Assembly: GCA_009693115.1 (NCBI GenBank)
Contig: SHXW01000010.1
Span: forward strand, 1-64,000
From: Dehalococcoidia bacterium
GTDB taxonomy: Bacteria > Chloroflexota > Dehalococcoidia > Lucifugimonadales > Lucifugimonadaceae
Length of the DNA: 64,000 nt
Direction: 5' to 3'
The notes under the pieces were generated by a model that did no database searches, had not been told where the DNA came from, and saw only the letters and a program-made list of their open reading frames with translations. Positions 25,570 to 35,017 of the stretch are shown one piece after another. Made by a program: the position numbers and the translations under genes. The number at the start of each line of letters is the position of its first letter. Position 1 is the first letter of the stretch.

Positions 25570-25660
25570 GCGCACTCCCTTCGCTGGCATTACCCAGATC
25601 AGGTATAAGGGGTCGCCCCACAGTGAGGCCTCTCAGCCTGGCAACCCAGGCTCCCCCGCG
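25570..25660 (-). promoter_or_regulatory. TPP riboswitch (THI element)
   Basis: The minus strand shows the thi-box landmarks in order: GGGGAGCC, GCTGAGAGG with its pyrimidine-sensing CUGAGA, then ACCCCTTATACCTGATCTGG and GTAATGCCAGCG. The 3' core ACCTGATCTGG-TAATGCCAGCG is nearly consensus. It is 65 bases upstream of thiG and is followed by an intrinsic terminator, so TPP binding should lower expression of thiG and perhaps the genes after it. Confidence 0.93.
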
Positions 25661-25861
25661 GCCCCAAACGGGCCTCTTCAGCCATTGTAGCCGCGCCGAA
25701 TTGGGCGTCAATTGGGTCTGCCTCCGCCAGATCGCGCCCGGTGACAGTCGCGCTCATTCGAGGACAGCAGACATGTACGATTCTGTGCCAGGAGACGAGT
25801 ACTCCCTGAGACCCAGTCGTCCCGACCATGGCTACGGCGCGCCGAGGCGGTGCGGAGATGA

Positions 25862-26698
25862 ATGACACTTGAGCCGGGACCGGGATGCTTTGCTCCGCTC
25901 AGATTGACATCCATGCCAACACCTCCCTCAAAAACGGCACATCCGTTCAGGCCTACAGGCCTGCTGCTAGACCTGGACGGAACCCTCATTGACCACGAGT
26001 CAAGGATGTCCCCGCGTGTGGCAAGGGCCGTGCGACTGGCCGCGCAACACATACCAGTCGCCATCGCATCAGGCCGCGAACCGGACGATGTGGCCCTCTT
26101 CGCGCGGATGCTCGGCCTTACTCACCCGCAAATAGCCGATAATGGCGCACGCTTCGTTGACCCTCAGACAGGCCGCACCCTGCATGATCTGCCCATGCGG
26201 CGTGCCGATTCGCAGCGCGTGGTGCGCGGCCTGGAAGAAGGCATGGTGAAGTACTACGCAGTTGATGACGGCAAAGTGGCCCGCTCCTGGGTGGAGTTCA
26301 CGACGTGGAAGGTGACCGTAATCGCCGCGCACGCCGTGAACCGCGAGTTTTGCCACCGGCTGATCTCGGGCCTCAGTGACGCCGCCGTACAGGCTGTCCC
26401 GTCCACCGACGCCACCGGTAGCTACTGGTACGCCAACTTCACCCGCGCTGGAGTCTCGAAGGGCTCCGGAACGCGGTACTTCGCACAGGTCACAGGGGCG
26501 GATCTCGGAGGGATCGTCGCGGTCGGCGACAGCCCTAACGACCTGCCGATGTTCTCCGAAGTCGGCATGCCTGTGGCGATGGGCCATGCGCGGGACGAGG
26601 TCAAGGCGGCGGCCAAGAATGTGGTTGGCAGCGTTGGCGAGGACGGCGCCGCGGAGGCTGTGGAGCGGTTCGTGCTGGGACCGCTCGGCGTGGCATGA
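25862..26698 (+). CDS. HAD-superfamily hydrolase, Cof-type phosphatase
   Basis: The protein is a HAD phosphatase with a C2B cap (Cof/YbiV group), likely acting on sugar phosphates or phosphorylated cofactors. Motif I is LLLDLDGTLID, motif II lies in VAIASGREPDD, the Lys of motif III is in VSKGSGTRYF, and motif IV is AVGDSPNDLPMF. The start at ATG 25862 has GGAG 5 bases upstream; ATG 25913 is an alternative. It is divergent from the thiG leader. Some Cof proteins hydrolyse HMP-PP in thiamine synthesis, but nothing here shows that activity. Confidence 0.88.
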   Translation: MTLEPGPGCFAPLRLTSMPTPPSKTAHPFRPTGLLLDLDGTLIDHESRMSPRVARAVRLAAQHIPVAIASGREPDDVALFARMLGLTHPQIADNGARFVDPQTGRTLHDLPMRRADSQRVVRGLEEGMVKYYAVDDGKVARSWVEFTTWKVTVIAAHAVNREFCHRLISGLSDAAVQAVPSTDATGSYWYANFTRAGVSKGSGTRYFAQVTGADLGGIVAVGDSPNDLPMFSEVGMPVAMGHARDEVKAAAKNVVGSVGEDGAAEAVERFVLGPLGVA

Positions 26699-26874
26699 TG
26701 GCGAGCCAGCGCCATCCTGGAAGCGATGCCTTCACCCGTTGCGGAACGAACTGCCCCCGAAAGCGGATCGCGGAAAGATGGCTCACAGACTACGCCGCCC
26801 CAGATCCACCTTCGTGATCCGCACAGTGTCGGAACAACATACATGCGCAGTTTGCGAACGGAGCCGGCGAACCC

Positions 26875-29001
26875 TTAGCCGTCCCCACCTGGCGCCGCTT
26901 TGCTTTTTGAGGCTTTCGTCTCGTCTATGGTTTGCTTTACCTCGGTGGACTTGCGTTCTGAGCGCCTTGCCCCGCGCCTGAACACTGACCGCAGGCCTCT
27001 CCTGCGCGTCTGAGGCCGCGCCGCGCCCTCATCCTTCTTTGCTACCGCTGGCGGGGCGCCATTCACCGGCAGGGCTGTCGAGACCGGCTTCGCCGAGGTT
27101 TCTGTCTTGCCGGACACAGCGGGCTCGACCGGTTTTCCAGCTTCTGCCGCGCCGGACGCAGTCTTGATGTCTTTTGGCCGCTTGGGCCTGTGGAACATGG
27201 CCGAACGCCAGGTCCTCATTTCATTACGCGCCTCATCGCGGGAGCGGTGGCTCAACTCGCCCATGGTCCGGTACTTGTTCCGACGCCGCTTGACGAGGCC
27301 AGACACCTTCACTTCGTGTAATTCAATCAGCTCCCGCATTAGAGTACGGCGGAGCATCCGCGCCGCCTCCTCAGGCGACCCGTGCGCCCCCTCGGGAGGC
27401 TCCGGCACGACGGCATCTATGACCTGCATCTCAAGACAGTCAGCAGAGGTCAGCCTGAGGGCCCTTGCCATGTCCCTGGCCGCGCGCTCTTGGCCGCCTG
27501 TGTGCTCGGACGCTGCTCCGCCCTCGGGCGAGATTGGCGTGTAGATGGCGTTCTGGAGCATCAGCACGCGGTCGGCCACGCCAAAAGCCAGCGCTGCCTC
27601 CGAGCCACCTTCGCCTATGAGCACTGAGATGGTCGGGGTTTCGGCCTGCATCATCGACGTGATCATGCCCGCAATGGCATTCGCGAGGCCGCGCTGCTCC
27701 ATCCTTAGGCCGAGCATTGGGCCGGGCGTGTCCACAAGTGAGATGACGGGGAGTTTGAACCGCGCCGCCATGTGCACGGCGCGGGCTGCTTTGCGGAACC
27801 CTTCTGGCGTAATCTCGCCGCGCAGCTCCGCGGGCAGTCCCCGTTCTGCCCCTTCATGCCCGTCCGCACCTTGAACAGGGCGCGACTTCTGCTGGCCTAT
27901 CACGACAACTGATTCTGCACCAAGCCTGCCAAGGCCCATGATCACCGACGAGTCATCGCCGAACAGGCGATCTCCGTGCAGTTCTATGAACGATGAGAAG
28001 ACCTTGTCGATATAGTCGGCGGCTCTGGGGCGGTCGGACCTCCGTGCGAGTTGCACCATTTCCCACGGCTCGCGCGAGTTCAGCCTTGGCCGGGTGACGC
28101 GCACCTTTCGCGCCGCCTCCTGCTTGAACTCTGGGGCAAGCACCTCCAGCAGCGAGGCCAGCTCGTGTTTCAGGCGGTCGCGGTCAACTATGCGGTCCAC
28201 CTGGCCGTGCTCAAAGAAGTTCTCCGACGCGTATTCCTGGTCAGGCTTGCCTTCTGTCGCCCTTGAGGTTTCCTGGATCGCCCGGTAGGGCGCGAAGCCA
28301 ATGTGCGCGCCCGGTTCCGCAAGGATGATGTCGGCCAGCGACCCAAAGCTCGCCAGCACCTGGCCCGTCGCCGGGTTGCCGAGCACGGAAATCAGGGGCA
28401 CGCCCTCTTCATGCAGGGCGTTGACAGCAAGCACAGTCTTCGCCATTTGCATCAGAGAGAGCACTCCCTCCTGGATGCGCGCTCCACCACTGGTGATGAT
28501 GGCAATGGCTGGCAGGTGCTTCTTGGCCGCGAGTTCAAGGGCCAGAGCGACTTTCTCGCCCACGACGAGGCCCATGCTGCCGCCAAGAAACCCGAAGTCC
28601 AGGACTATGACTACCGCCGACGTGCCGCCGATCAGGCATGTGCCCGTGACCGCCGCTTCCTGCAGGCCTGTACGGCTCTGGTCCTGCGCAACACGGGACT
28701 TGTAAGGGACACTGGCTGAAAATTCGAGCGGGTCGAGCGATTCGATATGCGTCGAAGTCTCTTCGAAGGTCCCCTCATCGGCGAGGACATCTATACGGGA
28801 CCGGGCAGGCATGTTGTAGTGGAACCGGCACCGCGGGCAGACGCGCTGGCGGCGGTAAAGTTCCGAACCGACGAGTTTTGCGCCGCACGCGAAGCAGTTC
28901 AGCCGCGCGCCCTCGAGATCAATTGCAGGGTTTTCGCGGACGGGCAGCGCCGGTTGCTCCGGCTGCTCCTCTGATTTTGTTACGTCTGCGTCGTCGCTCA
29001 C
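26875..29001 (-). CDS. accDA: Acetyl-CoA carboxylase carboxyltransferase, fused beta and alpha subunits (AccD-AccA)
   Basis: The enzyme moves CO2 from carboxybiotin to acetyl-CoA, making malonyl-CoA for fatty acids. The N-terminal half is AccD: zinc finger Cys36, 39, 55, 58 (CFACG...CPRC), then IITSGGARIQEGVLSLMQMAKT and HIGFAPYRAIQET. From about residue 310 the AccA half follows: SRPRAADYIDKVFSSFIELHGDRLFGDD, SLVDTPGPMLGLRMEQRGL, IGEGGSEAALAFGVADRVLML and ISPEGGAA. The last 100 residues are a basic, Ala/Pro/Lys-rich tail with no domain I know. In most bacteria these are two proteins; no frameshift joins them here. AccB and AccC are not in the window. Confidence 0.93.
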   Translation of the reverse strand: MSDDADVTKSEEQPEQPALPVRENPAIDLEGARLNCFACGAKLVGSELYRRQRVCPRCRFHYNMPARSRIDVLADEGTFEETSTHIESLDPLEFSASVPYKSRVAQDQSRTGLQEAAVTGTCLIGGTSAVVIVLDFGFLGGSMGLVVGEKVALALELAAKKHLPAIAIITSGGARIQEGVLSLMQMAKTVLAVNALHEEGVPLISVLGNPATGQVLASFGSLADIILAEPGAHIGFAPYRAIQETSRATEGKPDQEYASENFFEHGQVDRIVDRDRLKHELASLLEVLAPEFKQEAARKVRVTRPRLNSREPWEMVQLARRSDRPRAADYIDKVFSSFIELHGDRLFGDDSSVIMGLGRLGAESVVVIGQQKSRPVQGADGHEGAERGLPAELRGEITPEGFRKAARAVHMAARFKLPVISLVDTPGPMLGLRMEQRGLANAIAGMITSMMQAETPTISVLIGEGGSEAALAFGVADRVLMLQNAIYTPISPEGGAASEHTGGQERAARDMARALRLTSADCLEMQVIDAVVPEPPEGAHGSPEEAARMLRRTLMRELIELHEVKVSGLVKRRRNKYRTMGELSHRSRDEARNEMRTWRSAMFHRPKRPKDIKTASGAAEAGKPVEPAVSGKTETSAKPVSTALPVNGAPPAVAKKDEGAARPQTRRRGLRSVFRRGARRSERKSTEVKQTIDETKASKSKAAPGGDG

Positions 29002-29338
29002 GGCACGGCCCTCTCTGGAGGCCGAACAAACACTTCAATTCCTGGTACAGGGCCCCAGGCTCAGCTACCGACTCGTCCAGCGCCCCCGGACCAGTAACAC
29101 ATCTGACCTGAACATTCTTTAGTTTGGCACAGGTCTATTACGGCGGTGTGACCCGCTGGCATTGATTCGGGTTGCGGGTGAGCCAAATCCACATTACGGC
29201 CTGCACTGGAGGGTGGCCCGGCGGGCCGTTTCGCGCTTGATAGCCGGCATGCAGAATGCTGCCTGGTTCACTGGGATACAAAGAGTGCGGCCCGCCGGTC
29301 TCCTGGCGCGAGGGCCAGAGCATGGGAATCCGAAGCTG
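29002..29338. other. Intergenic region between ftsK and accDA
   Basis: These 337 bases separate the accDA start from the ftsK stop, both on the minus strand. They must hold the accDA promoter, but I see no convincing -35/-10 pair. The small ORFs here are shadows without ribosome sites. No hairpin strong enough to call a terminator for the upstream accDA orientation was found, and no RNA gene is apparent. Confidence 0.4.
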
Positions 29339-31801
29339 CTACTGGTTCGCCAGCACATGGCGCGGCTTGCCCGGCTCTCCCGGGCCCACCACACCCATTT
29401 CTTCGAGCTCATCCATGAGCCGGGCGGCGCGGGGGTAACCGATCCGCAAGCGGCGCTGTAGAAGTGATGTGGAAAGCGTCCGTTGCGTCTTAGCCAGGTT
29501 GGAGGCCTTGATCACAAGCCCCTCATCGTCATTGCCGCCATCCCCGCTCACATCGCCGTCCATGCCGCCCTCTTCGTCAAGCTTCACTTCCAGTTGCTGC
29601 AGGGCTGGCCCCCCGGCCGCCCTCCAGTGCGCAATCACAGACTCGGTTTCGCCGTCGGACAGGAACGCTCCCTGAACGCGTTGCGGCATGGGTTTTTCCA
29701 CCGGCAGGTACAGCATGTCCCCCCGTCCGAGCAGCTTTTCAGCGCCCACGTGGTCGATGATCGTGCGGGAGTCCACCTGCGATGAAACCGAGAAGCTGAT
29801 CCGGCTCGGGAAGTTGGCCTTGATCAAGCCCGTCACCACATCCACCGAAGGCCGTTGAGTCGCCACGATGAGATGTATTCCCGTCGCGCGGCCCATCTGC
29901 GCCAGACGCACCAGGACGCGCTCGATTTCAGCGGAGCCGGTCATCATCAGGTCCGCCAGTTCATCCACAAGAGTGACGATATACGGCATCTTGTTGACTG
30001 ACTTCTGGTTGAAGGCGGCGATGTTCTTGGTTCCCGACTGCTCCATTTTTCGGTAACGCTCCATCATCACGTTGATCAGGCCCTTCAGGATGGGCACTGC
30101 GCGTGTAGGCTCCACAACCACCGGCGTGTACAAGTGAGGGATGCCCGAATAGGGCGTGAGTTCAACGCGCTTGGGGTCGATCATGATCAGGCGCACCTGA
30201 TAAGGCGTGCGCGTGAGCAGCAGCCCGGTGATGATGGCGTTCATGCAGACGCTCTTGCCTGAGCCCGTCGCGCCCGCCACTAGTAGATGCGGCATCTTTG
30301 CCAGGTCCGTGAAGACAGGTTCACCCCCTGTCGAAAGGCCGAGCGGGATGGGCAGAGCGGCGGTGGAGGCGAACCTCTTAAACTCATCCGTGTCCATCAC
30401 TGACCGCATCGTCACCATCGCCGGCCTCTGGTTCGGGACTTCTATACCGACCACCGCCTCGCCCGGCACAGGCGCCTCGAAGCGCAGGCTGGGCGACTTC
30501 AGGGCGAGGGCAAGGTCCTTTTCGCGGTTGAGGATCGTATCCACGCGCACGCGCTTGGCGGCATTGGGGTCGGAGGTGTTGCCTTGCCAACCGGGGTTCA
30601 GGCCATACATGGTGACCGTCGGCCCGCTTTTCACCATAGCCACTGAGACGTCTATGCCGTGCTGTGACAACGTCTCGACTATGAGCTGGCTCGTTGCCTG
30701 TATCTCCGCTGGCTTGACTCCGCCAGGGGGCGCAACCTTGAGAGTGTCGACTCTGGGCATCTTCCATACGAAATTCTGCGGCGGCTCTGGCATGGCCGCA
30801 GGGACAGGCTTCGCGGAACCGGCAAGCACACCAGGATGGGCAGTCGGTATTTGTCCATGAGCGATGCTCGTGGCAACCGGCAGCGGCCTCGCGGGCTGTG
30901 CAGGGACAGGAATCGTCCCGGCCCGGGGAGCCTGAACCGCCCCGACGACGTTAATGCTGGTCGCCGCTGGAGCGTTCTGTCCCTCGGACGCGGCGGGTGC
31001 TGGTCTGCCAGTAACAACCGTCTGAGCGGATGTCTTCACCCCCTCGTCCGGTCCACCTTCTACGCCAACCCCTGCGCCCGTGTGTCGAGGGCCTGTCGCT
31101 CCGGCACTCTTCTCGATCTTCTGGGCGCGCCGGAACCTGAACGTGTCGTAGCGGTTCCAGAGCTTCACAGCGGTGGCGGCAAGCCAGCCGTATACGCCCA
31201 TCGCTGCATTGCCCGCCAGGATGGACGCCTTGTACGCGGTCGGCGGCGAGAAGAGGGACAACCCGATCGCACCCACGACCCCCACACGGAGGGCTGCGAG
31301 TGTGTACTGCCCTGCCGTCACGTTGAACCAGTCCCACTCGTCCGGCGCGCTCGCTATGAGAGTCCCCAGGTTGCCGCCCAGCGAATGTCCTGTCGGGCTG
31401 CCCACTGGCGCGCCGATCATGCCCAACAGTCCAGTGGTGGCAAAGCTCAGCCCCAGCGTCCCGGCGAAGACGCGCCACCGGGAAGCCAGAACCTCAGGCC
31501 TGGTGCTAAGGAACCAGACAGCCAGCGCCGCCCAAACGAAGAAGAGGGGTGCGCCCCAACCAGCGGCTCGCTCCGTCACGTCGCGCAACACAAATCCGAA
31601 CACCACCGCCGACAGCACGATGACGACCGACGCCCTGCCCTTTGGGGTCGTATAGAGCGGCTTAAGCCTTTGCAGGCCCGCAACCACCCAGCGCATGACG
31701 ACGCCATCGCGCTCACCTGGTGCGCTGGGATTATTTCGCAGTGGCGGCGGCAAAGGCCGCGGCTCGGGGGATGTGTGGGCGGCGCGAAGCCTAGATTTCA
31801 A
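29339..31801 (-). CDS. ftsK: DNA translocase FtsK/SpoIIIE
   Basis: FtsK pumps chromosome termini through the septum and aids dimer resolution. Order: four to five membrane segments (about 50-220), a Pro/Ala/Gly linker (about 230-330), the alpha domain (VETLSQHGIDVSVAMVKSGPTVTMY), the motor with Walker A VAGATGSGKSVCMNAI and Walker B-type VTLVDELADLMM, and a C-terminal gamma winged helix (STSLLQRRLRIGYPRAARLMDELEEMGVVG) that would read KOPS-like DNA sites. At 820 residues the linker is short, as in SpoIIIE. The start overlaps the end of the RNase J gene by 11 bases. Met36 (MRWVVAG) is an alternative start. Confidence 0.95.
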   Translation of the reverse strand: MKSRLRAAHTSPEPRPLPPPLRNNPSAPGERDGVVMRWVVAGLQRLKPLYTTPKGRASVVIVLSAVVFGFVLRDVTERAAGWGAPLFFVWAALAVWFLSTRPEVLASRWRVFAGTLGLSFATTGLLGMIGAPVGSPTGHSLGGNLGTLIASAPDEWDWFNVTAGQYTLAALRVGVVGAIGLSLFSPPTAYKASILAGNAAMGVYGWLAATAVKLWNRYDTFRFRRAQKIEKSAGATGPRHTGAGVGVEGGPDEGVKTSAQTVVTGRPAPAASEGQNAPAATSINVVGAVQAPRAGTIPVPAQPARPLPVATSIAHGQIPTAHPGVLAGSAKPVPAAMPEPPQNFVWKMPRVDTLKVAPPGGVKPAEIQATSQLIVETLSQHGIDVSVAMVKSGPTVTMYGLNPGWQGNTSDPNAAKRVRVDTILNREKDLALALKSPSLRFEAPVPGEAVVGIEVPNQRPAMVTMRSVMDTDEFKRFASTAALPIPLGLSTGGEPVFTDLAKMPHLLVAGATGSGKSVCMNAIITGLLLTRTPYQVRLIMIDPKRVELTPYSGIPHLYTPVVVEPTRAVPILKGLINVMMERYRKMEQSGTKNIAAFNQKSVNKMPYIVTLVDELADLMMTGSAEIERVLVRLAQMGRATGIHLIVATQRPSVDVVTGLIKANFPSRISFSVSSQVDSRTIIDHVGAEKLLGRGDMLYLPVEKPMPQRVQGAFLSDGETESVIAHWRAAGGPALQQLEVKLDEEGGMDGDVSGDGGNDDEGLVIKASNLAKTQRTLSTSLLQRRLRIGYPRAARLMDELEEMGVVGPGEPGKPRHVLANQ

Positions 31802-33470
31802 TAGAAACGGTGTATATGAGTGGTTTACGGCGTGTCCGCTTCGACAGGAAGCGGGCCACTGTGTTCCGAACCAGCTCCTCCAGTTCCTCCCACTTTATGG
31901 CTTTGCGCCTCGCGTCTTCTAGCTTTGTTTCGAGGTCTTCCAGCGTGTCTTTGAAAAGTCTGGGCGCGTCCTCGGTGTGAACAAAGCCCGTCGAGATGAT
32001 GCGCGGCTTCCCAACCACCCTCCCCGTCTTGTCGTCCCTGGCGAGTGCGATGGTGACGATGCCGTCCCGCGCAAGCGCCTTGCGCTCTACCACAACGTTG
32101 CCAGATTCGTCCCACACTCCATACCCGTGGACGAAGATATGGCCGGCGGGAAGCTTGTCCACAATCTTGCCGCTGTTGGCAGAAAGCTCCAGCTGGTCGC
32201 CGTTTTCGATCAGGAAAACGTTTTCAGGGTGCACTCCCGAGTCCGCTGCCAAGTCCGCATGTGCCCTGAGCATCCGGTACTCGCCGTGCACCGGCACGAA
32301 GTATTGGGGCCGGGCGATGTTGAAAAGTATGCGCATCTCTTCGCGCCGGGCGTGGCCTGAGACGTGCGTGTGCTGGTGGCGGTTCGTGATGACCTTCGCT
32401 CCCAGCCGGACAAGGTCGTCTATGGACTCGAACACCGCTGTCTCGTTGCCGGGGATGATGTTCGAGGACAGGATTACCGTATCGCCCTCGCGGATGTCCA
32501 ACTCCGGGTGCTCATTGCGGGACATGCGCACGAGCGCGGACGACGGCTCGCCCTGGCTGCCCGTCGTCATGTAGGCGACCTTGCGGTCAGGCAGGCTGGC
32601 CGCTTCGCCGGCGGAGATTACAAGGCCCTCCGGCAGATCAAGGTGCTTTAGCTCACGGGCTATTTTGACGTTGTTCTGCATGCTCCGCCCCATCAACGCC
32701 AGCTTGCGCCCCGCAGCTCTGGCGGCGTCCGCAGCGATCTGCACGCGGGCGATCTGCGAAGCAAAACTCACTATGAAGACGCGGCCTTCTGCCTCTTGCA
32801 CCAGCCGGAAGAGGCTCTCCGCCACCGTGCGGTCTGAGCCAGAAAAGCCCTCTTCCTCGGCATATGTCGAGTCGGAAAGAAGCAGGAAAACGCCCTTGCC
32901 GCAGATGGCGGCGAGGCGTCCATAGTCCGTTGGGTAGCCGATGATCGGGTCCTGGTCGAACTTGAAGTCGCCGGAGTGGATGACGACTCCAAGAGGCGTC
33001 TTTATCGCAATTCCGCAGGCGTCAGGGATGCTGTGGCACACCGGGAACCACTCGACCTCCAACTTGCCCAGGCGCAGACTGCTGCCCGGCTTCACCGAGG
33101 TCATGTCTGTCTGGTCGAGAAGCTTGTGCTCCCTCAACTTCAGTCGCATGATCTCAACCGCCATCGGCGGCGCATACACCGGCACCTGTATCCGCTTGAG
33201 CAGGTGTGGCACCGCGCCAATGTGGTCCTCATGCCCGTGCGTGATGAGTAGACCGCGGAACTTGTCCTTGCGTTCGACTATGTAGTCGAAGTTGGGTATG
33301 ACAACTTCGATCCCGGGCATGTCCACTTCCGGGAACAGGACACCGGCGTCTATCACCACCATGTCGTCCTCTGTCTCAAGGACGAGCATGTTCTTCCCAA
33401 TCTCGCCGAGGCCGCCGAGGGGAAGGATCCGTATCGAGTTCTTGTTGGAGGGGGCTCTTCGTGATGGCAT
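31791..33470 (-). CDS. rnj: Ribonuclease J
   Basis: RNase J is a zinc-dependent 5'-3' exo- and endoribonuclease that replaces RNase E in many phyla. The metallo-beta-lactamase motif is THGHEDHIGAVPHLL; further ligands lie in FKFDQDPI (HSGDF before it) and the beta-CASP HQHTHVSGHARREE. The start is placed at ATG 33470 (MPSRRAPSNKNSIRILPLGGLGEIGKN), the usual N-terminus, rather than 33518. The product of 559 residues is full length. The gene precedes ftsK on the same strand, an order also seen in other Gram-positive-like genomes. Confidence 0.96.
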   Translation of the reverse strand: MPSRRAPSNKNSIRILPLGGLGEIGKNMLVLETEDDMVVIDAGVLFPEVDMPGIEVVIPNFDYIVERKDKFRGLLITHGHEDHIGAVPHLLKRIQVPVYAPPMAVEIMRLKLREHKLLDQTDMTSVKPGSSLRLGKLEVEWFPVCHSIPDACGIAIKTPLGVVIHSGDFKFDQDPIIGYPTDYGRLAAICGKGVFLLLSDSTYAEEEGFSGSDRTVAESLFRLVQEAEGRVFIVSFASQIARVQIAADAARAAGRKLALMGRSMQNNVKIARELKHLDLPEGLVISAGEAASLPDRKVAYMTTGSQGEPSSALVRMSRNEHPELDIREGDTVILSSNIIPGNETAVFESIDDLVRLGAKVITNRHQHTHVSGHARREEMRILFNIARPQYFVPVHGEYRMLRAHADLAADSGVHPENVFLIENGDQLELSANSGKIVDKLPAGHIFVHGYGVWDESGNVVVERKALARDGIVTIALARDDKTGRVVGKPRIISTGFVHTEDAPRLFKDTLEDLETKLEDARRKAIKWEELEELVRNTVARFLSKRTRRKPLIYTVSIEI

Positions 33471-33755
33471 AGGAACAGAGTTTATGCGCTTCCAGACCGC
33501 CACGGGGCCAGACAGCAACGCAGGACAACGGAAACGTTCCCCAGGGAACCCTCTCCCGGCGGGACACGTAAGTGTCAGCGAGGCACTATCTCAAACAGCA
33601 AACTTGAGAGGTCCGGTGTCCTGGTCCAGAGATGGTTCCTGCAGATCAGAATGTTCCGGACAGACCCGCCATCAGACCACAGCGAGACGGCTCGATTCGC
33701 CCCGCACCAGAAGGAGAGCGCCGTCGCTCGGGCAGGCCTGCGGCATGGTCATTAT

Positions 33756-34460
33756 TCAGAACAAGGAGATCTGGCGTGTTTCCTCTGGCGGTTGATCAGC
33801 TTGCGGCCTTGCACCTCCGACAGGGGCGCCCGTCGCTGAGACGACGGCAGGTGCTCCGGGCCCGGGCTGCACGGGCTCGTTCCTGAGTGACTCCACTACC
33901 GCCTCTGGCAGCCTCTTGAAATCGGCCGCCAGGGCCTCCATCACGGCCCGAGACCTCAACGCCGCTGCGGGGTGATAGAGCGGAAAAACCACCATGTCCC
34001 GCCATTTCAAGATGCGGCCGTGGTCTCTTGAAATCTTCCCATCCGGGAAGAACCTCTCCATCGAGTGTCTTCCGAGCGTGGCTATGACCCGCGGCCGTAT
34101 CAGCGCTATCTGCGCCTCAAGGTACGGCCGGCAGGCGGCTACTTCATCGGGTTCAGGGTCGCGGTTATCAGGCGGGCGGCATTTCACGACATTGGTGATA
34201 TAGACGTCAGCCCGTTTCAGAGGCACAGTCTCCAGCATTTCGCCCAGGAGTTTTCCGGCGCGACCCACGAACGGCCTGCCCTGCTGGTCCTCATTGAACC
34301 CCGGGCCTTCGCCAATGAACATGATCGCCGCCGCTGACGGCCCTTCGCCCGGCACAGCATTGGTGCGGCCTTCGCACAGGCGGCATTTCCTGCATGTGCG
34401 CACGACTGCTTCCACAGCTTCAAGGCTTGGCCATTCAGAGGCGCCGGAGTGGGTCGTCAT
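33756..34460 (-). CDS. Uracil-DNA glycosylase, iron-sulfur family (type 4/UdgA-like)
   Basis: This enzyme removes uracil from DNA. From ATG 34460 (MTTHSGASEWPSLEAV) it carries CRKCRLCEGR (Cys23, 26 and neighbours), with the other cluster Cys in VVKCRPP and AACRPYL. Motif A is GEGPGFNEDQQGRPFVGRAGKLL, which is the family-4 pattern GExPGxxED, and the second motif is VFPLYHPAAAL. The C-terminal 40 residues are Pro/Gln-rich and end in QISLF, which resembles clamp-binding motifs (QxxLF). The frame is open to 34622, but the added residues derive from repeat-like intergenic DNA. Confidence 0.93.
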   Translation of the reverse strand: MTTHSGASEWPSLEAVEAVVRTCRKCRLCEGRTNAVPGEGPSAAAIMFIGEGPGFNEDQQGRPFVGRAGKLLGEMLETVPLKRADVYITNVVKCRPPDNRDPEPDEVAACRPYLEAQIALIRPRVIATLGRHSMERFFPDGKISRDHGRILKWRDMVVFPLYHPAAALRSRAVMEALAADFKRLPEAVVESLRNEPVQPGPGAPAVVSATGAPVGGARPQADQPPEETRQISLF

Positions 34461-34693
34461 TGACAAGAATCGGCCCTCTCTGAGGAGGCTGGGCTGGCAG
34501 CCTGGCTCGGCGCCACGGTACCACACAGCGCGACAGCACGAAATCCCAACTCCCGAAGGTCGTCCGCCCGACGCATGGCGCTGTCGTACCAGTATCACAA
34601 AGGGCGAAATCCCAACTCCCAAAGGGAGAGGGATCAGGGTACGGGAGGAGTTTCAGTCGATATCGAGACCGCCCCACCACTGCTTAAACTGAA

Positions 34694-34716
34694 GGCCCCG
34701 CCTCGTAGGCGGGGCC
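34694..34716 (-). terminator. Terminator of the acpP-nusB-fabD operon
   Basis: GGCCCCGCCT and AGGCGGGGCC pair perfectly around a 3-base loop, 44 bases after the acpP stop. On the minus strand the hairpin is followed by TTCAGTTT. The stem is very GC-rich and the U-tract is weak. Confidence 0.75.
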
Positions 34717-34759
34717 GTATTCACCATTTTGCTTGCGGCCCGTAAGGCGCTGGCGCCAT

Positions 34760-35017
34760 CTAATCCGTGATGCCGCGGCCTTTGATATACGTCACCGCAT
34801 CCGTGACCGTCTTGATCTTTTCAGCGTCCTCGTCTGAGATTTCGAGAGGTTTGTCGCCCGTGCCAAACTCTTCCTCGATCGCCATGATCAACTCGACCAC
34901 GTCCAGCGAGTCTGCATTAAGGTCCTCGGTGAAAGAAGCCGCTGGCGTGACCTTCACCAGGTCCACGCTGAGCTTCTCCGCCGCGATCTTCTGTACCCGT
35001 TCCAGAACGGTTGCCAT
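34760..35017 (-). CDS. acpP: Acyl carrier protein
   Basis: ACP carries growing fatty acids as thioesters. The 85 residues contain [17 protein letters not shown] with Ser37, the 4'-phosphopantetheine site, and typical helices on both sides. GGAGG lies 8 bases before ATG 35017. The start lies inside the nusB frame (101-base overlap). It is last in the run DUF177-rpmF-fabD-nusB-acpP and is followed by a hairpin. Other fab genes are not in the window. Confidence 0.97.
   Translation of the reverse strand: MATVLERVQKIAAEKLSVDLVKVTPAASFTEDLNADSLDVVELIMAIEEEFGTGDKPLEISDEDAEKIKTVTDAVTYIKGRGITD

Noticed and set aside
30836-31804. 322-codon frame on plus, antisense to ftsK
   Set aside because: No motif, no ribosome site, and it lies opposite the linker and membrane part of ftsK.
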